Source of the DNA: Grifola frondosa
Lineage: Eukaryota > Basidiomycota > Agaricomycetes > Polyporales > Grifolaceae
Length of the DNA: 64,000 nt
NCBI GenBank assembly: GCA_001683735.1
Contig: LUGG01000002.1
Coordinates: forward strand, 1,860,001 to 1,924,000
Direction: 5' to 3'
The position numbers and the translations under genes were made by a program. Under the pieces are notes generated by a model that was given only the letters and a program-made list of their open reading frames with translations, searched no databases and had not been told where the DNA came from. Of this stretch, positions 34,354 through 46,767 are shown piece after piece. Every line of letters starts with the position of its first letter. Positions within the stretch are counted from its first letter, which is position 1.

Positions 34354-37294
34354 CTACGTCGCCAGACTCCAGCACGCCAGCCGCAGGAGGACCACGTGGA
34401 TGAGGCCGAGTATGAGCGTCGTAGTGAATCCATCGAACCATGTATCCATAATGGCAAGTATCAGAATCGCTCCAGATACCAGTGCATGAGGACGGGTGTC
34501 AGGACACACGCGCGAGAGACTGAGGACCTATGTCAACCGAGATCAGAAGCAACATGTCAACGTTGCGTCAAAGCAGCTACCGCACAGGTATGCATTGTTG
34601 GGGGGGTCGCTTACCTTCGCCACGAGCACACAGGACTTGATTGTCCTCGTCCACAACACTCTCGAAATCTTCATATGGATCTGTCTGCCGTAAACGTTCA
34701 CCGCTTGCTCCCAGACTAAGGCTGGCGACGATGGCGCGGGAAGGCGAAGGAATGGCGTGCCTTCCGTGCGCTTTTCACGCAGCAGCGCAGAGTCGCCATC
34801 GAGCTCAAGCTCCCCTTGCTCGGAAATGTGGGCATCGTGATCTCCGGCGACGACATCCGGAGTGCTCTCCTCGTGACCAGCATCGAAGCTATGTCGTCGT
34901 TGTATTGGCACTAGTGAATTGCCTGAGGTGGATGATTGTGTCGGATCTTCAGGGAGTGGATCGAGCTATTAAAGCGAACAGCTAACCATATCCGCAAATA
35001 GAGGAAGTCAAATCGAGAAGTACGTACCCTGCCTTCGCGAATGACATTGAGCACACGCTCCGAAGACGGGCGTGACGAAGGTTTGATATTCAACAACGTT
35101 TCCAGTAAGAACAAATATGCCCTGGGCAGCCGCCGAGATGTGAACGTGGTGTACAGTAGGGGAGATGACTTAAATCTGTCACATTGCAACTGAGTAAGTA
35201 TACGAGAAGAGTCTCATGGAATGCATACCCCGGATAGCTTGCAACCTCCCTCTCGAGCTGATCAGAGACCTCCTTCTGATCCCTTCGCCCGCTGGTACCA
35301 TCATCACTATCCGACGCGTGACGATATGGGAGCCGGAAGAACAGCAGCTTGTGGAGGATCATGCCGAGTGACCACATGTCCGCCTTGGAATCTACCTGAA
35401 GAAGCAATCCCGTCGAAGGAGATGGAAGCGACTCGGGTGCGGCGTATTCCAGCCTATAATACAAGACTATCAAAACCCAGCACGCGCAATATCACTGGAT
35501 TTGGATTTGGATTTGGGAAAGAAAACCGTCAACAATCGACACACTTACGTGCCTGTATTTCCCGTGCGCATACGGGAGTTGAGCATGTCCTGCGAAGTGC
35601 CAAAATCTGAAAGCATTGCACGAGGGCTGTTCATGGCGGTCCATCATCAGCGTACTTAAAATAATCAAATCCAACTGTGGAAACCTACATAAGTTGCCCT
35701 TCGTCCCAGGTCAGAAGGACGTTTCCAGGTTTTAGATCAAGATGCAAAATAGATTTGTCGTGCTTAGAAGAACTACTGTTAAATTGTCAATGAACAGAAC
35801 AACCTAGGAAATGCACATACAAGAAACGCGAGTCCAGCGACGACATCACTGAATAGCGACTTCACCTCCTCTGCACTCAGGAGGTGTACAGCTTTCCAAT
35901 CGGGTGCCTTCTTCCCACCCGCGCCCCTTCTCCGTCCAGTCCCATCTCTCGGCGGAGACGCTCACGATCTGCAGGCGGCGCATGCTGCAGCGTGCGAAAC
36001 GCACGAATCCTTGCTGAGCGGGAATACGGTGTAGCAGTGGGTGTTGTCTCTGGAGGCTGTGGAGAGGGTACGGAACCTGCACCTAAAGGAGATGCAGAGG
36101 TATGAAGGTGTGGAATCTGTGGTGCGCGGCGTCCCAGGCGCGCATCAATGAGATCGTCAAGACTGCCGCCTTCCGCCCACTGCATGAGCACACTACAGAA
36201 TCGGTCAAACGCATGGTCAATTGCAGAGAGCTGTGATCTAACGAGACTTACTGCAACGTTGGTATTTTGGGTCCAAACGACGAGAATTGACATGTCTCCA
36301 GCCATGCATGGTGGTAGGTAACGATGTTCCGATGATGCAGCTTCTCTAGAAGCCGCACCTAGAAACGTGAAGCAAATGCCTCTAGTTAAATGCACGGTCG
36401 CGACGGATGAGTTGGTGTACCTCTCTGAGAGTGTCGAGCAGATATGAATGTGACTGGCCAACAGCAATTTTCTTGACGGCGAAATGACCTAGAACAAACT
36501 GTCGTCCATCGAGGTGCACGATACCATAGTATGGGTAAATTTACGAACCAAGGTCATTTCCATCCAAAACATGCTAAATGGTTGCAACATATGGTCAAGT
36601 CAGCAATCTGACGCAATGCACAATGATGACAACTTGTAACACGATGCTATCCTGGATGGAGCACATAACAAGGCCTCGTCGATATTGTGTTTGTTACGCA
36701 TTTGCGTATAACCAGAAAACCATTTACGTCCAGGAGAGCACATGCCAATGAAACTAGCAGAGGCGGGATTAGAGCATACCTGGCAAAGAAAGACACTCCC
36801 ATTTGCACCCATTCCGATCCGATATTCCTCTTTAAAGAATGCCTTGAAATACCCTTCTGCCATATTCTCTGCACGAAAGGCACCTTGACCCATGTTTGCG
36901 GATGCATTTGTGCCGACAGTTCTTCGGGATGACGGTCCCGAGCCTGTAGCACGGGTGGGACTGGCTGGACGAGAACTCTCGTTCGCAATCTCAAGAAGCT
37001 GGAAATAATTGGGTGCACGACTACGTGGGCGGTCCCTGTCGATGTCCTCATCTACATCGTGGTCATCATTTGATGAAAAAGAGCGGTGACAATATGGACA
37101 ACGTTCTCCGGCATCCCTGTGGGAAAGAACGGGATGGGGGATCTCGAGTGTGTTCGTATTGAGAGTGCATGAGATGTAGGGTTGTACAGCACTACTTGAT
37201 TGGAAACATGGAGGATTGGCTGCCAGTCTGGGTCAAGCGGGGCGAGTGCCACAAGTGCACTGGTTGGTGAGGATGGTTCACTTTCGTCAAACAT
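34354..37294 (-). CDS. IKS1: IKS1-type serine/threonine protein kinase with C-terminal membrane segment; two apparent frameshifts
   Basis: The start MFDESEPSSPTSAL at 37294 leads to PILHVSNQVVLYNPTSHALS and a zinc-ribbon-like CPYCHR. The kinase domain has a glycine loop (IGMGANGSVFLC), the VAIK-type lysine in FAVKKIAVG, HLDLKPGNVLL, SDFGTS and YAAPESL. The last exon encodes a hydrophobic tail (SGAILILAIMDTWFD, then TTTLILGLIHVVLL), as in IKS1 relatives. There are many short introns, and one of about 190 bp near 36590-36780. Two one-base losses break the frame: at a GGG near 37115-37125 and at a GGGG run near 35932. In both cases one more G would restore homology. A mobile-element block begins 89 bp upstream of the start codon. 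Confidence 0.82.
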
Positions 37295-37382
37295 GTACAC
37301 AGATACAGATACTAGACCCTAGCGATGCGGTTGCTGAGAGAAAAGAAAAGCCCGTGAGCTCTGAGGCCTGAGGCTTGGAACT

Positions 37383-37399
37383 TAGTGTTCGGTGAAAAA
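37383..37399 (+). repeat. Left TIR of the DNA transposon
   Basis: 17 bp, identical in reverse complement to 56891-56907. Confidence 0.8.
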
Positions 37400-37579
37400 G
37401 CGCCGTGTTTCTAACACGGACTTTTTAACGTGTTTTTTACATGTTTTTAACACGTATTTAACGTGACCTCCAAAATACACTGTCAAAAAGGTCAAAAACT
37501 ATGGTCACGTGGTCAGCACGACGCCCACGACGCCGCGACGCATGTTTACAATCACGGAATTCTAGTTCTAGGATAATTA

Positions 37580-39000
37580 TCTATTAAGAAGGGGACGAAG
37601 GGGCGCCTAAATAACGTGAAACTCGCGCGAAAGCCAGATGGAGGGCACATGGTGCCGCGTGGCATCCATATGGCGGGCAACCCTCGCACCCTAACGGGAA
37701 CGGCGATGGGAAAAAAGTGACGGGAACGTCACAGGTGCTGTTATGGGCACTGTCACGGGAATGGTAATGGGAAAACACAAAATACAAAATATAATTTAAA
37801 CTTTTCCAGCATGAGTGCCTCTATCAACCCATCCATGGAGCAGGCTCAGGCCATTTATCAAGCTGCCAACCTCAACAATGAGGCCAGACAGTTTAAAGTC
37901 AAGGAAAAATCTATAAATAAGATTAATTTCTAAGTGCATTCTCATCTTGAAAGGTTTATTGCTCCACAGTTTCAGATGAAGTCTGAGTGAAAAAAAAACA
38001 AAAAACAAAGATCATATCTGTCCCTGACACTCTCGAAGCTGTTGACAGATGACTTTGAGTTTGTTTCCTAGAAGTTTTACCATCTCCTGTGCCAATTCAG
38101 AATCAAGAGCGATAGACTCCATGGTTGAGCATTGGTTGAGGATAATGTTATATATAGCACAAGCTGACCACTTATAGAAAGCAAAATACCATAACCAGCT
38201 ATATCAAATGATAATCTATAAAAATACCTTTATCAACCCATCTATGGAGCAGGCTCAGGCCATCTGTCAAGCTGCCAACCTCAACAATGAGGTCAGATAG
38301 CTTAAAGTCAAGAAAAAATCTATTAAGGATGTGGTGCTTAAATAATATGAAACTTGCATGTGATATTGTGGGATTTCTATGTCCAACCATTTGTGCTCTA
38401 AGTAATGGGAAAAGAAATAGTAACACACTCTGTAATGGGAACAGTAACGGGAAAATAACCTGGAAACTAAAACAGTCATGAGTGACTCTCATATTTATAC
38501 TAATATATTTTTAATTCATCTTAGTGATGAAGCACATCGTAACTAATATCCTAATGGGAAAAGTAATGAAAATAGTAATGGAGCAATAACTCTATAAATA
38601 TATTATTTGCTTATAAGAAGTTGCAGGTGCCCATAATGAAAATAGTAATCAAAAAATAAGTCAGTGATTAAAATAGTCACTAATATCATGGGTGACCAAT
38701 AATATATTTCATATTTATATTAGTATATGGAGAAAGTAACAGACAAGTGTCAGAAATAAAAATGGAAAGATTATACGCTTACTCTATTAGTTCCGTGATA
38801 CAAAATTCAACTCATTATAATCATACAAATTTTCTGCTATTCTTTCACAAAAATATAGTAGATTGTATAAATGTTGTAAACCTCATTTTGTATGAGTAAG
38901 CCTTAAAAAAAGCATGACATATAATATAAATTGAACAAGGTGTGGCAACGCCACACCAAGCGAACAATGCGTGGCAACGCCACGGGTTAAACCTTACTAG
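37580..39000 (+). mobile_element. Helitron unit 1, non-autonomous, 1421 bp
   Basis: Begins TCTATTAAGAAGGGG directly after an A and ends CTAG. The 3' end has a hairpin (GTGGCAACGCCAC) about 14 bp before CTAG and a second one (GTGTGGCAACGCCACAC) upstream. These are Helitron features: 5' TC, 3' hairpin plus CTRR, insertion at A|T. The inside is AT-rich with no transposase. It holds a block of about 100 bp (around 37820-37920) repeated at about 38228-38333, derived from a coding-like segment. Confidence 0.8.
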
Positions 39001-39105
39001 TCTATTAAGAAGGGGACGAAGGGGCGCCTAAATAACGTGAAACTCGCGCGAAAGCCAGATGGAGGGCACATGGTGCCGCGTGGCATCCATATGGCGGGCA
39101 ACCCT

Positions 39106-39405
39106 TGTTGAGTATCGCACACGTATGTTTCTTTGTTTCTATTTGTCCGTCCAAAAGTAGTAGCGCCTTAGCGCCAGCCTTATTTTGTTAACTCTCAGTT
39201 ACCGTTTATTTCCTCTTTTCTTTATCTTAGTAGTACGGTTCTCCACAGATGCGTCATTATGACACGGAAGACGTAGCGTAGAACTAACTCCACCGCCTGT
39301 ATATTTAAGTGTCGGATTTCTGTTCAAACAAGACAGATCTCCGTTCTCTCTCCTCAGGCTCGCCGTTAGTGCTTCGAGTCTCCGAAAGGACCGAACGTAT
39401 TCACA
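39106..39405 (+). repeat. 5' LTR of the Gypsy element
   Basis: Begins TGTTGAG and ends TTCACA. A TATATTTAAG string near its 3' third could serve as TATA box. About three differences from the 3' LTR. Confidence 0.9.
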
Positions 39406-39612
39406 CTTGATCAAGTGTGAGGTAGGCTTAATAGTTGCCTCATACTCCGTTATTGTTGCTCTGTTACAAGAAGCCTTCGTCTGTTCTCTAATTCTCGACA
39501 TCCTCCTATTCATATCACTAGGCTGTTCACGTCGTTGACGTTGTTACCGACGACGCTGCGTATCTAACCATTTATCAACCACGACACCTTCCTAACTCGT
39601 GTGTAACCGTAC

Positions 39613-40640
39613 ATGGATCCCGTTCAAAATCCTTTGCTGGCTACCCTCGCTGCTGCCCTTGCCCCTGAAGCATATCAAGCTCTTGAAGCCATTCTTCTCC
39701 AGCTCGACCAAAGGCTTTCTACGGCTGAAAATCCTCCTCCGCCTGTTGTCCAAACACCAGTCATCCCCGCGGACCAATTCCGTAATGCGCTCGAAGCTGC
39801 ATTTGCGTCAGCAAACTTCGTACTTCCGCAACCACCACCGCCACCTGTCCAGCAGCGCACGGGAAACCTGAAGGTTGAACTTGCCCGCTTTCATGGCAAA
39901 GACACGGAAGACCTAGGAGCATGGATTTCTATCGTTGAGGACTATTTTACAGGTCAGCATATTCCCGAAGCCGACTGGCCTCTGCAAGTTCCTTTGCTCT
40001 TTCGTGGTGAAGCACTTCGTTGGTATGTTGCACAGAAGAAGAAGCTAGGCCGCCCATTTGTATGGCATGAGCTCCGCTCAGCTCTCGAGAAGAAATTTGA
40101 CTCACCACTTCGTATCGAGGCACTTCGTGTACAATTACGAGAGCTCCCTTATAAGGGTAACCTCGTCCGTTATGCAGAGCTTTTCCGTGATCTTGAATCA
40201 CAAATTCCGGAGACCGCAATGACCTTTGGTGACCGTCTCGCTACCTTTCTCGAACATCTCCCCGTTGAGTTCGCCAAGGATCTCCGTCGTGATAAACCCA
40301 CGAATGTCGAAGAAATGTATTTCTCCGCACGGGAGCTTTACCGACTGTCTAGCCTATATCATGGGCCGTTGCATTCCCATGGGCCATTTACGAATCAGCC
40401 GAAGAAACACAAGCCTCGAACTGAGCCAAAGAACTTACTTCTTCCTGACTTCTCTTCACGGCCAACTACCACCACTTCTCCGTCTACCAATGAACCACAA
40501 CCGATGGATCTGGACACCATGGATACAAATCCGTCGAAGTCAAGTGGTCCGCGGCCTAATGGGCAAAGTTGAGTACATTGCTATAACTGCAACAAGATGG
40601 GACATTACTCACACAATTGTCGGGCTCCTCGTAAGCCTCG
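39613..40640 (+). pseudogene. gag: Gypsy gag with a premature TGA before the zinc knuckle
   Basis: Starts MDPVQNPLLATLAAAL. The retrotransposon gag core includes GAWISIVEDYFTGQ and RYAELFRDLESQIPE. The frame stops at TGA (40570-40572), but the same frame continues with a CCHC zinc knuckle (CYNCNKMGHYSHNC, about 40580-40623). A single C-to-T-type change (CGA to TGA) would explain the stop. Beyond the knuckle the frame shifts again before the protease. Confidence 0.8.
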
Positions 40641-40744
40641 ATCCCAGGATCTTCACATCTTTGAAGCACCTCTGGAGGTTATCAGTCCGTTGCAGAGTGA
40701 CGAGGAAGAGGATAGTTCAGAAGATGACTCATCTAACAATTATA

Positions 40745-43700
40745 CCGATGGACTTGGATGTAATTGATTTGGAGGATAACCCCCTTCCTTGCGAACGACT
40801 TCCTATCTTCGTATTGGAAGCCTTTGCGTCACCGACCGCTCATCCGAAAGTTCTTGACGCTATTGTCGACACTGGAGCTGTTTGTTGTTATGTGAAACCC
40901 GCGGTCATTCATTCAATGCGAGCTGTTACGTACCCAATATCGACTCGTCAAATTCGTGGGGTAGGGCATACGACTACTTCTGCCTGGACCCGTTTCGATG
41001 TCCGTATTGGCCCTTGTCATTTTGGGATGTGCGCATTTGTTCTTGACACAGACAATTTGCGCTACGACCTCATCATTGGCCTAAATTGGCTGAAACGTCA
41101 TAGGGCTGTTCCTGACTGGTCAACCGAGTCATGGTATATCACTGACGGTAGAACGGACCAGTTTGCTCGTTTGTTTGCTCGGACAACTCCCAATCCATTA
41201 GCTCCACCTATCCCACCACTCGCACCCCGTTCTGTCCATACTCGGCCTCCTGTACCTATTGATGCGAACCCTCTCGAAATGTTTACTGCGGAACATATCT
41301 CCAAGCGGCCCCGGTCTTTTATCCGGAGAGTTACCACTACCGGCAAGAACTTCAGTGAACGTCTATATACTCTCGTCAAAAAGAAGTTTCCACGGTTATT
41401 TCGGGATAAGGTACAATATCACGCACCGCCGAAACACAATTGTATGCATGTAATTGACACTGGAAATGCAGTGCCGGTTCGTGCCCATGGCCGCCCACAA
41501 TCACCACCTGAACATGAAGAGACCCATCTTTTGTCGAGGATGGCCTCCGTAATGGCATCATTGAACCAAGTCATTCACCGTGGTCAGCGCCGATTATTTT
41601 CGCAAAGAAAAAGGATGGGACTAACCGTGTGTGCGTCGACTATCGCCGCCTCAATGCTGTAACCGTCAAGAATGCATATCCACTTCCACGCATTGACGAA
41701 TGTTATCCGCACCTTCGTGGAGCTCGATTCTTCACAACTCTTGACCTTCGTTCTGGTTACTGGCAAATCCCTATCCATCCCGATTCTCGTGAGAAAACTG
41801 CGTTCACCTGTCGATTCGGTCATTATCAATTCCGTGTTATGGAGTTTGGCCTTTGCAAGCACCTGCAACTTTCCAGAATTTTATGAATGACATTCTTCGC
41901 CCGCTTCTCGATATTTGTGTTCTTGTCTATTTAGACGACATCATCATTTATTCTCGTACACCGTTGGACCATGTTCAGCATGTTGTACGCACCTTGGGTC
42001 TCCTGGACCAACACGGCCTTATTCTCTCCGCAAGAAATGTTTCTGGGCGCAATCACGAATTCTCTACCTTGGCCATATTGTTTCCATTGACGGTATTGCT
42101 CCCGACCCTACCAAATCCAAGCTGTCATACAATGGCCCCGTCCCACTTCCATCACCCATGTACGTGGCTTTCTTAATTTCGCCGGCTACTATCGTCGATT
42201 ATTTCTGCCTTGCGCGTCTCGCAGGACCACTATATGACCTATTGAAAGGTAACCCGAAGAAAGGCGCACCGATTCAGTGAATCCTGCTTGCGAAAACTCA
42301 TTTCTCACCTTAAAATCTCGTCTTATTTCTGCGCCCGTTCTTCACTATCCTCGATCTTGGCATCTTTTCGTAATGGATACCGAGCCTCCGGAAATGCCAT
42401 TGGTGGCATTTTGCATCAAGCCGCACATGATTTCAAAAAAGGGGAAGGATCGTCAGCTCGCTTCGCATTCAAGAATTCGGAACTCCACCCTATTGCTTAT
42501 GAATCTCGTCGCATGTCCCCCACGGAGCAGCGGTATTCTGCTCAAAGAGGGAGATGTTAGCTATCGACTATTGCTTACAGAAATGGCGCGGATTTATCGA
42601 AGGCTCACCCGTTGTTGTTCGAACCGACCACGAGTCGTTGAAGTACTTTCTTACTCAAAAACATCTTGGTCGTCGTCTTGCGCTTTTGCCGATAACATTG
42701 CTCACTTTGATGTTCAAATTCTGTACCGACCGGTCGTAATCAGCTCGCTGCCGATGCGTTGTCACGTCGGGAGGGTCACGCCGACATTCCTGATTCCGAG
42801 ACTCTTGGCCCGCTCTTCGCCCATCCTATTGAAGCAATACCCATTGATAGGTCAGCTGTTTTCAAAACACTAGGACGGTGGAAGGATAACCTTACTGCTG
42901 ATCCCAGCGCAGAGCCCAGCACCCGCGGATTCTCCATTTATGACGGACAACTCTATCGTGCTATTAGCATTGACAATCGTGAATTCACTGTTAAAGTACC
43001 CACTACGCTTGACGAAGCGCGAGCGCTGATTCGGTCCACGCATATCGACTTGGGACATCTTGGTTCACGCGCTGTCATTGATGCGTTGAAGACGCGAATG
43101 TGGCTCCCAGACATTACCGATCTGGTCGAAGGAGTCGTACGTCGCTGTAATGAATGTCAGTTTACTCGCCGGGAACCTGTTCGCGCACAGCCGCTCCACC
43201 CATTGCCGCGTACTGATGCTTTTGACCGTTGGGCGTTCGATTTCGTGGGTCCTCTCACGCGTACAGCCAGCGGGAACGCCTACATCCTCACGGCTATGGA
43301 CCACGGGACTGACTTTACCTATGCTGTCGCAATTCCGCGTCGGTCATACGAGGCTGTCCTGTCACTTCTTCGTCACATCATCACTACACATGGCAAACCT
43401 CTCTCAGTACTCACCGACAATGGCGAGGAATTCCTATCATATTCAGTTCAGAATTATCTATGCCGCACTGGAATTCAACATATACATACCTCGCCTTATC
43501 ACCCGCAGACGAACGGTCACCTCGAGAAGTTCAATGATGTTCTAATACAGATGTTAGCACGGTATACGGCTCCAGACAAACAAGATCAATGGGACTCTTA
43601 CCTCCCTGACGCACTTCTCGCGCATCGCGCGCATGTCAATCGCAGTCTTGGAACCTCGCCATTTTTCCTGACATATGGTCGGAATGCGCGACTCCCGAGC

Positions 43701-44164
43701 GAAGCTACTCGTGATTTTTGGCACGGCCGCCAACGGACGAAGAAATTGAAGCCTTGCAGCGTGACCGTCTTGAACACATCCAAAACCTCGAACGGTTTCG
43801 TGCGGAAGCCAATGCGCGCGCGCTCAAACGTCTTGAAGATGAAGCCCGGCGCCGAGAGGAAAGCTATCGAGAACGCGCCATAGGCGTTGGCGACCTCGTT
43901 TTGCGTCGAACGGCGGAGTCCACCAAGTTACATCCTCGTTGGGATGGACCATTCATCGTTCACGACCTAACCGATAGGAACACATATCAGCTTCGCACCC
44001 GCAGCGGCTATATTCTACGTACCTTGTACAACGCTGAACGCCTCAAACGTTATCATCCCTCACAGCCCGAGCCGCCTCTCTGGTATTCGTCCTCCGAGCT
44101 CCAGCGCCGCGACGCCCGCGAACGCCTTCAACGCGCCCATGTTCGAGAGAACGAACATACCTAA
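40745..44164 (+). pseudogene. pol: Gypsy pol (protease, RT, RNase H, integrase), frameshifted
   Basis: The protease has IVDTGAVCCYV near 40861. Reverse transcriptase begins after about 41570 ([18 protein letters not shown]) and has [11 protein letters not shown] near 41925. RNase H has ASGNAIGGILHQ and RTDHESLKYFL. The integrase (42759-43883) has the H-H-C-C finger (HIDLGHLG to CNEC), then catalytic D in FDFVGPL, D in LTDNGEEF and E in HLEKFND, followed by the GPF domain to 44164. The protein is spread over at least five frames, with breaks near 41530, 41870, 42070, 42280-42560, 42740 and 43730. It would not be active as read. Confidence 0.85.
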
Positions 44165-44302
44165 AATAAAAAAAACAGGCATCCCGTTATCCAACTTTCC
44201 CGACAACTCTTCACTTACCTTATCTTTTTTTTTTTCTGTATTAATATGTACCAGTAACGTCACCAACCTCTCGCAGGAGCGAGTTCTGGTAGGAGGGGAT
44301 GG

Positions 44303-44601
44303 TGTTGAGTATCGCACACGTATGTTTCTTTGTTTCTATTTGTCCGTCCAAAAGTAGTAGCGCCTTAGCGCCAGCCTTATTTTGTTAACTCCAGTTACCG
44401 TTTATTTCCTCTTTTCTTTATCTTAGTAGTACGGTTCTCCACAGATGCGTCATTATGACGCGGAAGACGTAGCGTAGAACTAACTCCACCGCCTGTATAT
44501 TTAAGTGTCGGATTTCTGTTCAAACAAGACAGATCTCCGTTCTCTCTCCTCAGGCTCGCCGTTAGCGCTTCGAGTCTCCGAAAGGACCGAACGTATTCAC
44601 A
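44303..44601 (+). repeat. 3' LTR of the Gypsy element
   Basis: Differs from the 5' LTR by one missing base pair region (CTCTCAG versus CTCCAG) and two substitutions over about 300 bp. Confidence 0.9.
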
Positions 44602-46767
44602 CCCTCGCACCCTAACGGGAACGGCGATGGGAAAAAAGTGACGGGAACGTCACAGGTGCTGTTATGGGCACTGTCACGGGAATGGTAATGGGAAAACACA
44701 AAATACAAAATATAATTTAAACTTTTCCAGCATGAGTGCCTCTATCAACCCATCCATGGAGCAGGCTCAGGCCATTTATCAAGCTGCCAACCTCAACAAT
44801 GAGGCCAGACAGTTTAAAGTCAAGGAAAAATCTATAAATAAGATTAATTTCTAAGTGCATTCTCATCTTGAAAGGTTTATTGCTCCACAGTTTCAGATGA
44901 AGTCTGAGTGAAAAAAAAACAAAAAACAAAGATCATATCTGTCCCTGACACTCTCGAAGCTGTTGACAGATGACTTTGAGTTTGTTTCCTAGAAGTTTTA
45001 CCATCTCCTGTGCCAATTCAGAATCAAGAGCGATAGACTCCATGGTTGAGCATTGGTTGAGGATAATGTTATATATAGCACAAGCTGACCACTTATAGAA
45101 AGCAAAATACCATAACCAGTTATATCAAATGATAATCTATAAAAATACCTTTATCAACCCATCTATGGAGCAGGCTCAGGCCATCTGTCAAGCTGCCAAC
45201 CTCAACAATGAGGTCAGATAGTTTAAAGTCAAGAAAAAATCTATTAAGGATGTGATGCTTAAATAATATGAAACTTGCATGTGATATTGTGGGATTTCTA
45301 TGTGCAACCATTTGTGTGCTAAGTAATGGGAAAAGAAATAGTAACACACTCTGTAACGGGAACAGTAATGGGAAAATAACTTGGAAACTAAAATAGTCAC
45401 GAGTGACTCTCATATTTATACTGATATATTTTTAATTCATCTTAGTGATGAAGCACATGGTAACTAATATTCTAATGGGAAAATAATGAAAATAGTAATG
45501 GGGCAATAACTCTATAAATATATTATTTGCTTATAAGAAGTTGCAGGTGCCCATAATGAAAATAGTAATCAAAAAATAAGTCAGTGATTAAAATAGTCAC
45601 TAATATCATGGGTGACCAATAATATATTTCATATTTATATTAGTATATGGAGAAAGTAACAGAAAAGTGTGCGAAATAAAAATGGAAAGATCATACACTT
45701 ACAAAATTCAACTCATTATAATCATACAAATGTTCTGCTATTCTTTCACAAAAATATATTAGATTGTATAAAGGTTGTAAACCTCATTTTGTATGAGTAA
45801 GCCTTAAGAAAAGCATAACACATAATATAAATTGAACAAGGTGTGGCAATGCCACACCAAGTGAACAATGCGTGGCAACGCCACGGGTTAAACCTTACTA
45901 GTCTATTAAGAAGGGGACGAAGGGGCACCTAAATAACGTGAAACTCGCGCGAAAGCCAGATGGAGGGCACATGGTGCCGCGTGGCATGCCCGAGGCAAGC
46001 AGGAGCACACACCTTTTTTGGGTGGGGTGTGGGAACTGACTCAACGACGAAAAAACGAATGAGTTTGACCTTTTTGCCTGCTGTAAGCTTAGTTTTCACG
46101 GATTTTGATGTAAATAAGTTTCAAGTAAGTTTCAAATGAGTTTATCTTATACAAAAAAGTCTTTTCAAAAAAAAAAGTGGCCAAAATTTTGAAGTCAAAA
46201 TGGCTGAATTCATTGTGCAAGGGAAAACGCGATATAGTGGACACCTTTGGTCACGCCTCACGCGCGACGTGTCACAACATGTACAAACAAACTGAGTTTC
46301 CTACATTGTGGGGGAGTGAAAGCCTCCACAATCATTATAAGCCTTCCCACATCAATAAAGCTGTGATAAATCTCTTATAAGAGTCCTCCCCCACACTTGC
46401 ACAGTGGGTAAATCAGGCTATAATTGGGGCTATTGCTGATATAAAGACGATAACAGTCTCTGTTATCATTACAAGCATCAATCAAACATTGATCTACATC
46501 TTGGACACAAAAACGAAATGTGAGCCCCAAACTCGCATTGCTATTGAAACATAATATTAATCAATGGTGTTTAGGGCTGATTCAAATCATCCCACGGACT
46601 CAAATATAAATTCCACTGAACACGGAGGAGATCGTGGGTCAGTGTTGACTTAAATATCACAACATGCATAAAGTGATGCTTATTTGGATGTCATATACAG
46701 ATCTCCTCAAACACCCGAACATGACCGAATAGCTGAACGTGAACAGGATAGGCAAAGACGATTGCAA

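Larger units (their letters stand above)
39106..44601 (+). mobile_element. Gypsy (Ty3-type) LTR retrotransposon
   Basis: Two LTRs of about 300 bp flank gag and pol. The target duplication is CCCT (39102-39105 and 44602-44605), or ACCCT if one more base is counted. The gene order gag, protease, reverse transcriptase, RNase H, integrase is that of Gypsy. The integrase ends with a GPF-type motif (WDGPFIV). A purine-rich tract (GGAGGGGATGG) directly precedes the 3' LTR. Confidence 0.93.
39001..45901 (+). mobile_element. Helitron unit 2, non-autonomous, interrupted by a Gypsy element
   Basis: Starts TCTATTAAG immediately after the CTAG of unit 1 and ends CTAG at 45901. Without the retrotransposon (39106-44601) and one copy of its target duplication it is about 1.40 kb and nearly identical to unit 1 throughout, including the internal repeat. 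The insertion point matches the uninterrupted sequence at about 37676-37700 of unit 1. Confidence 0.8.

Noticed and set aside
37119..37189. A 71-bp intron in the first kinase exon as an explanation of the frame change
   Set aside because: It would remove NPTSHALS, which is conserved in this kinase group as I remember it. A one-base change is more economical. Not fully excluded.
37580..39000. Reading the Helitron units as satellite or tandem LTR repeats
   Set aside because: Units have 5' TC and a 3' hairpin plus CTAG, insert at A|T without target duplication, and one encodes a Rep-helicase. LTR or simple satellite features are absent.
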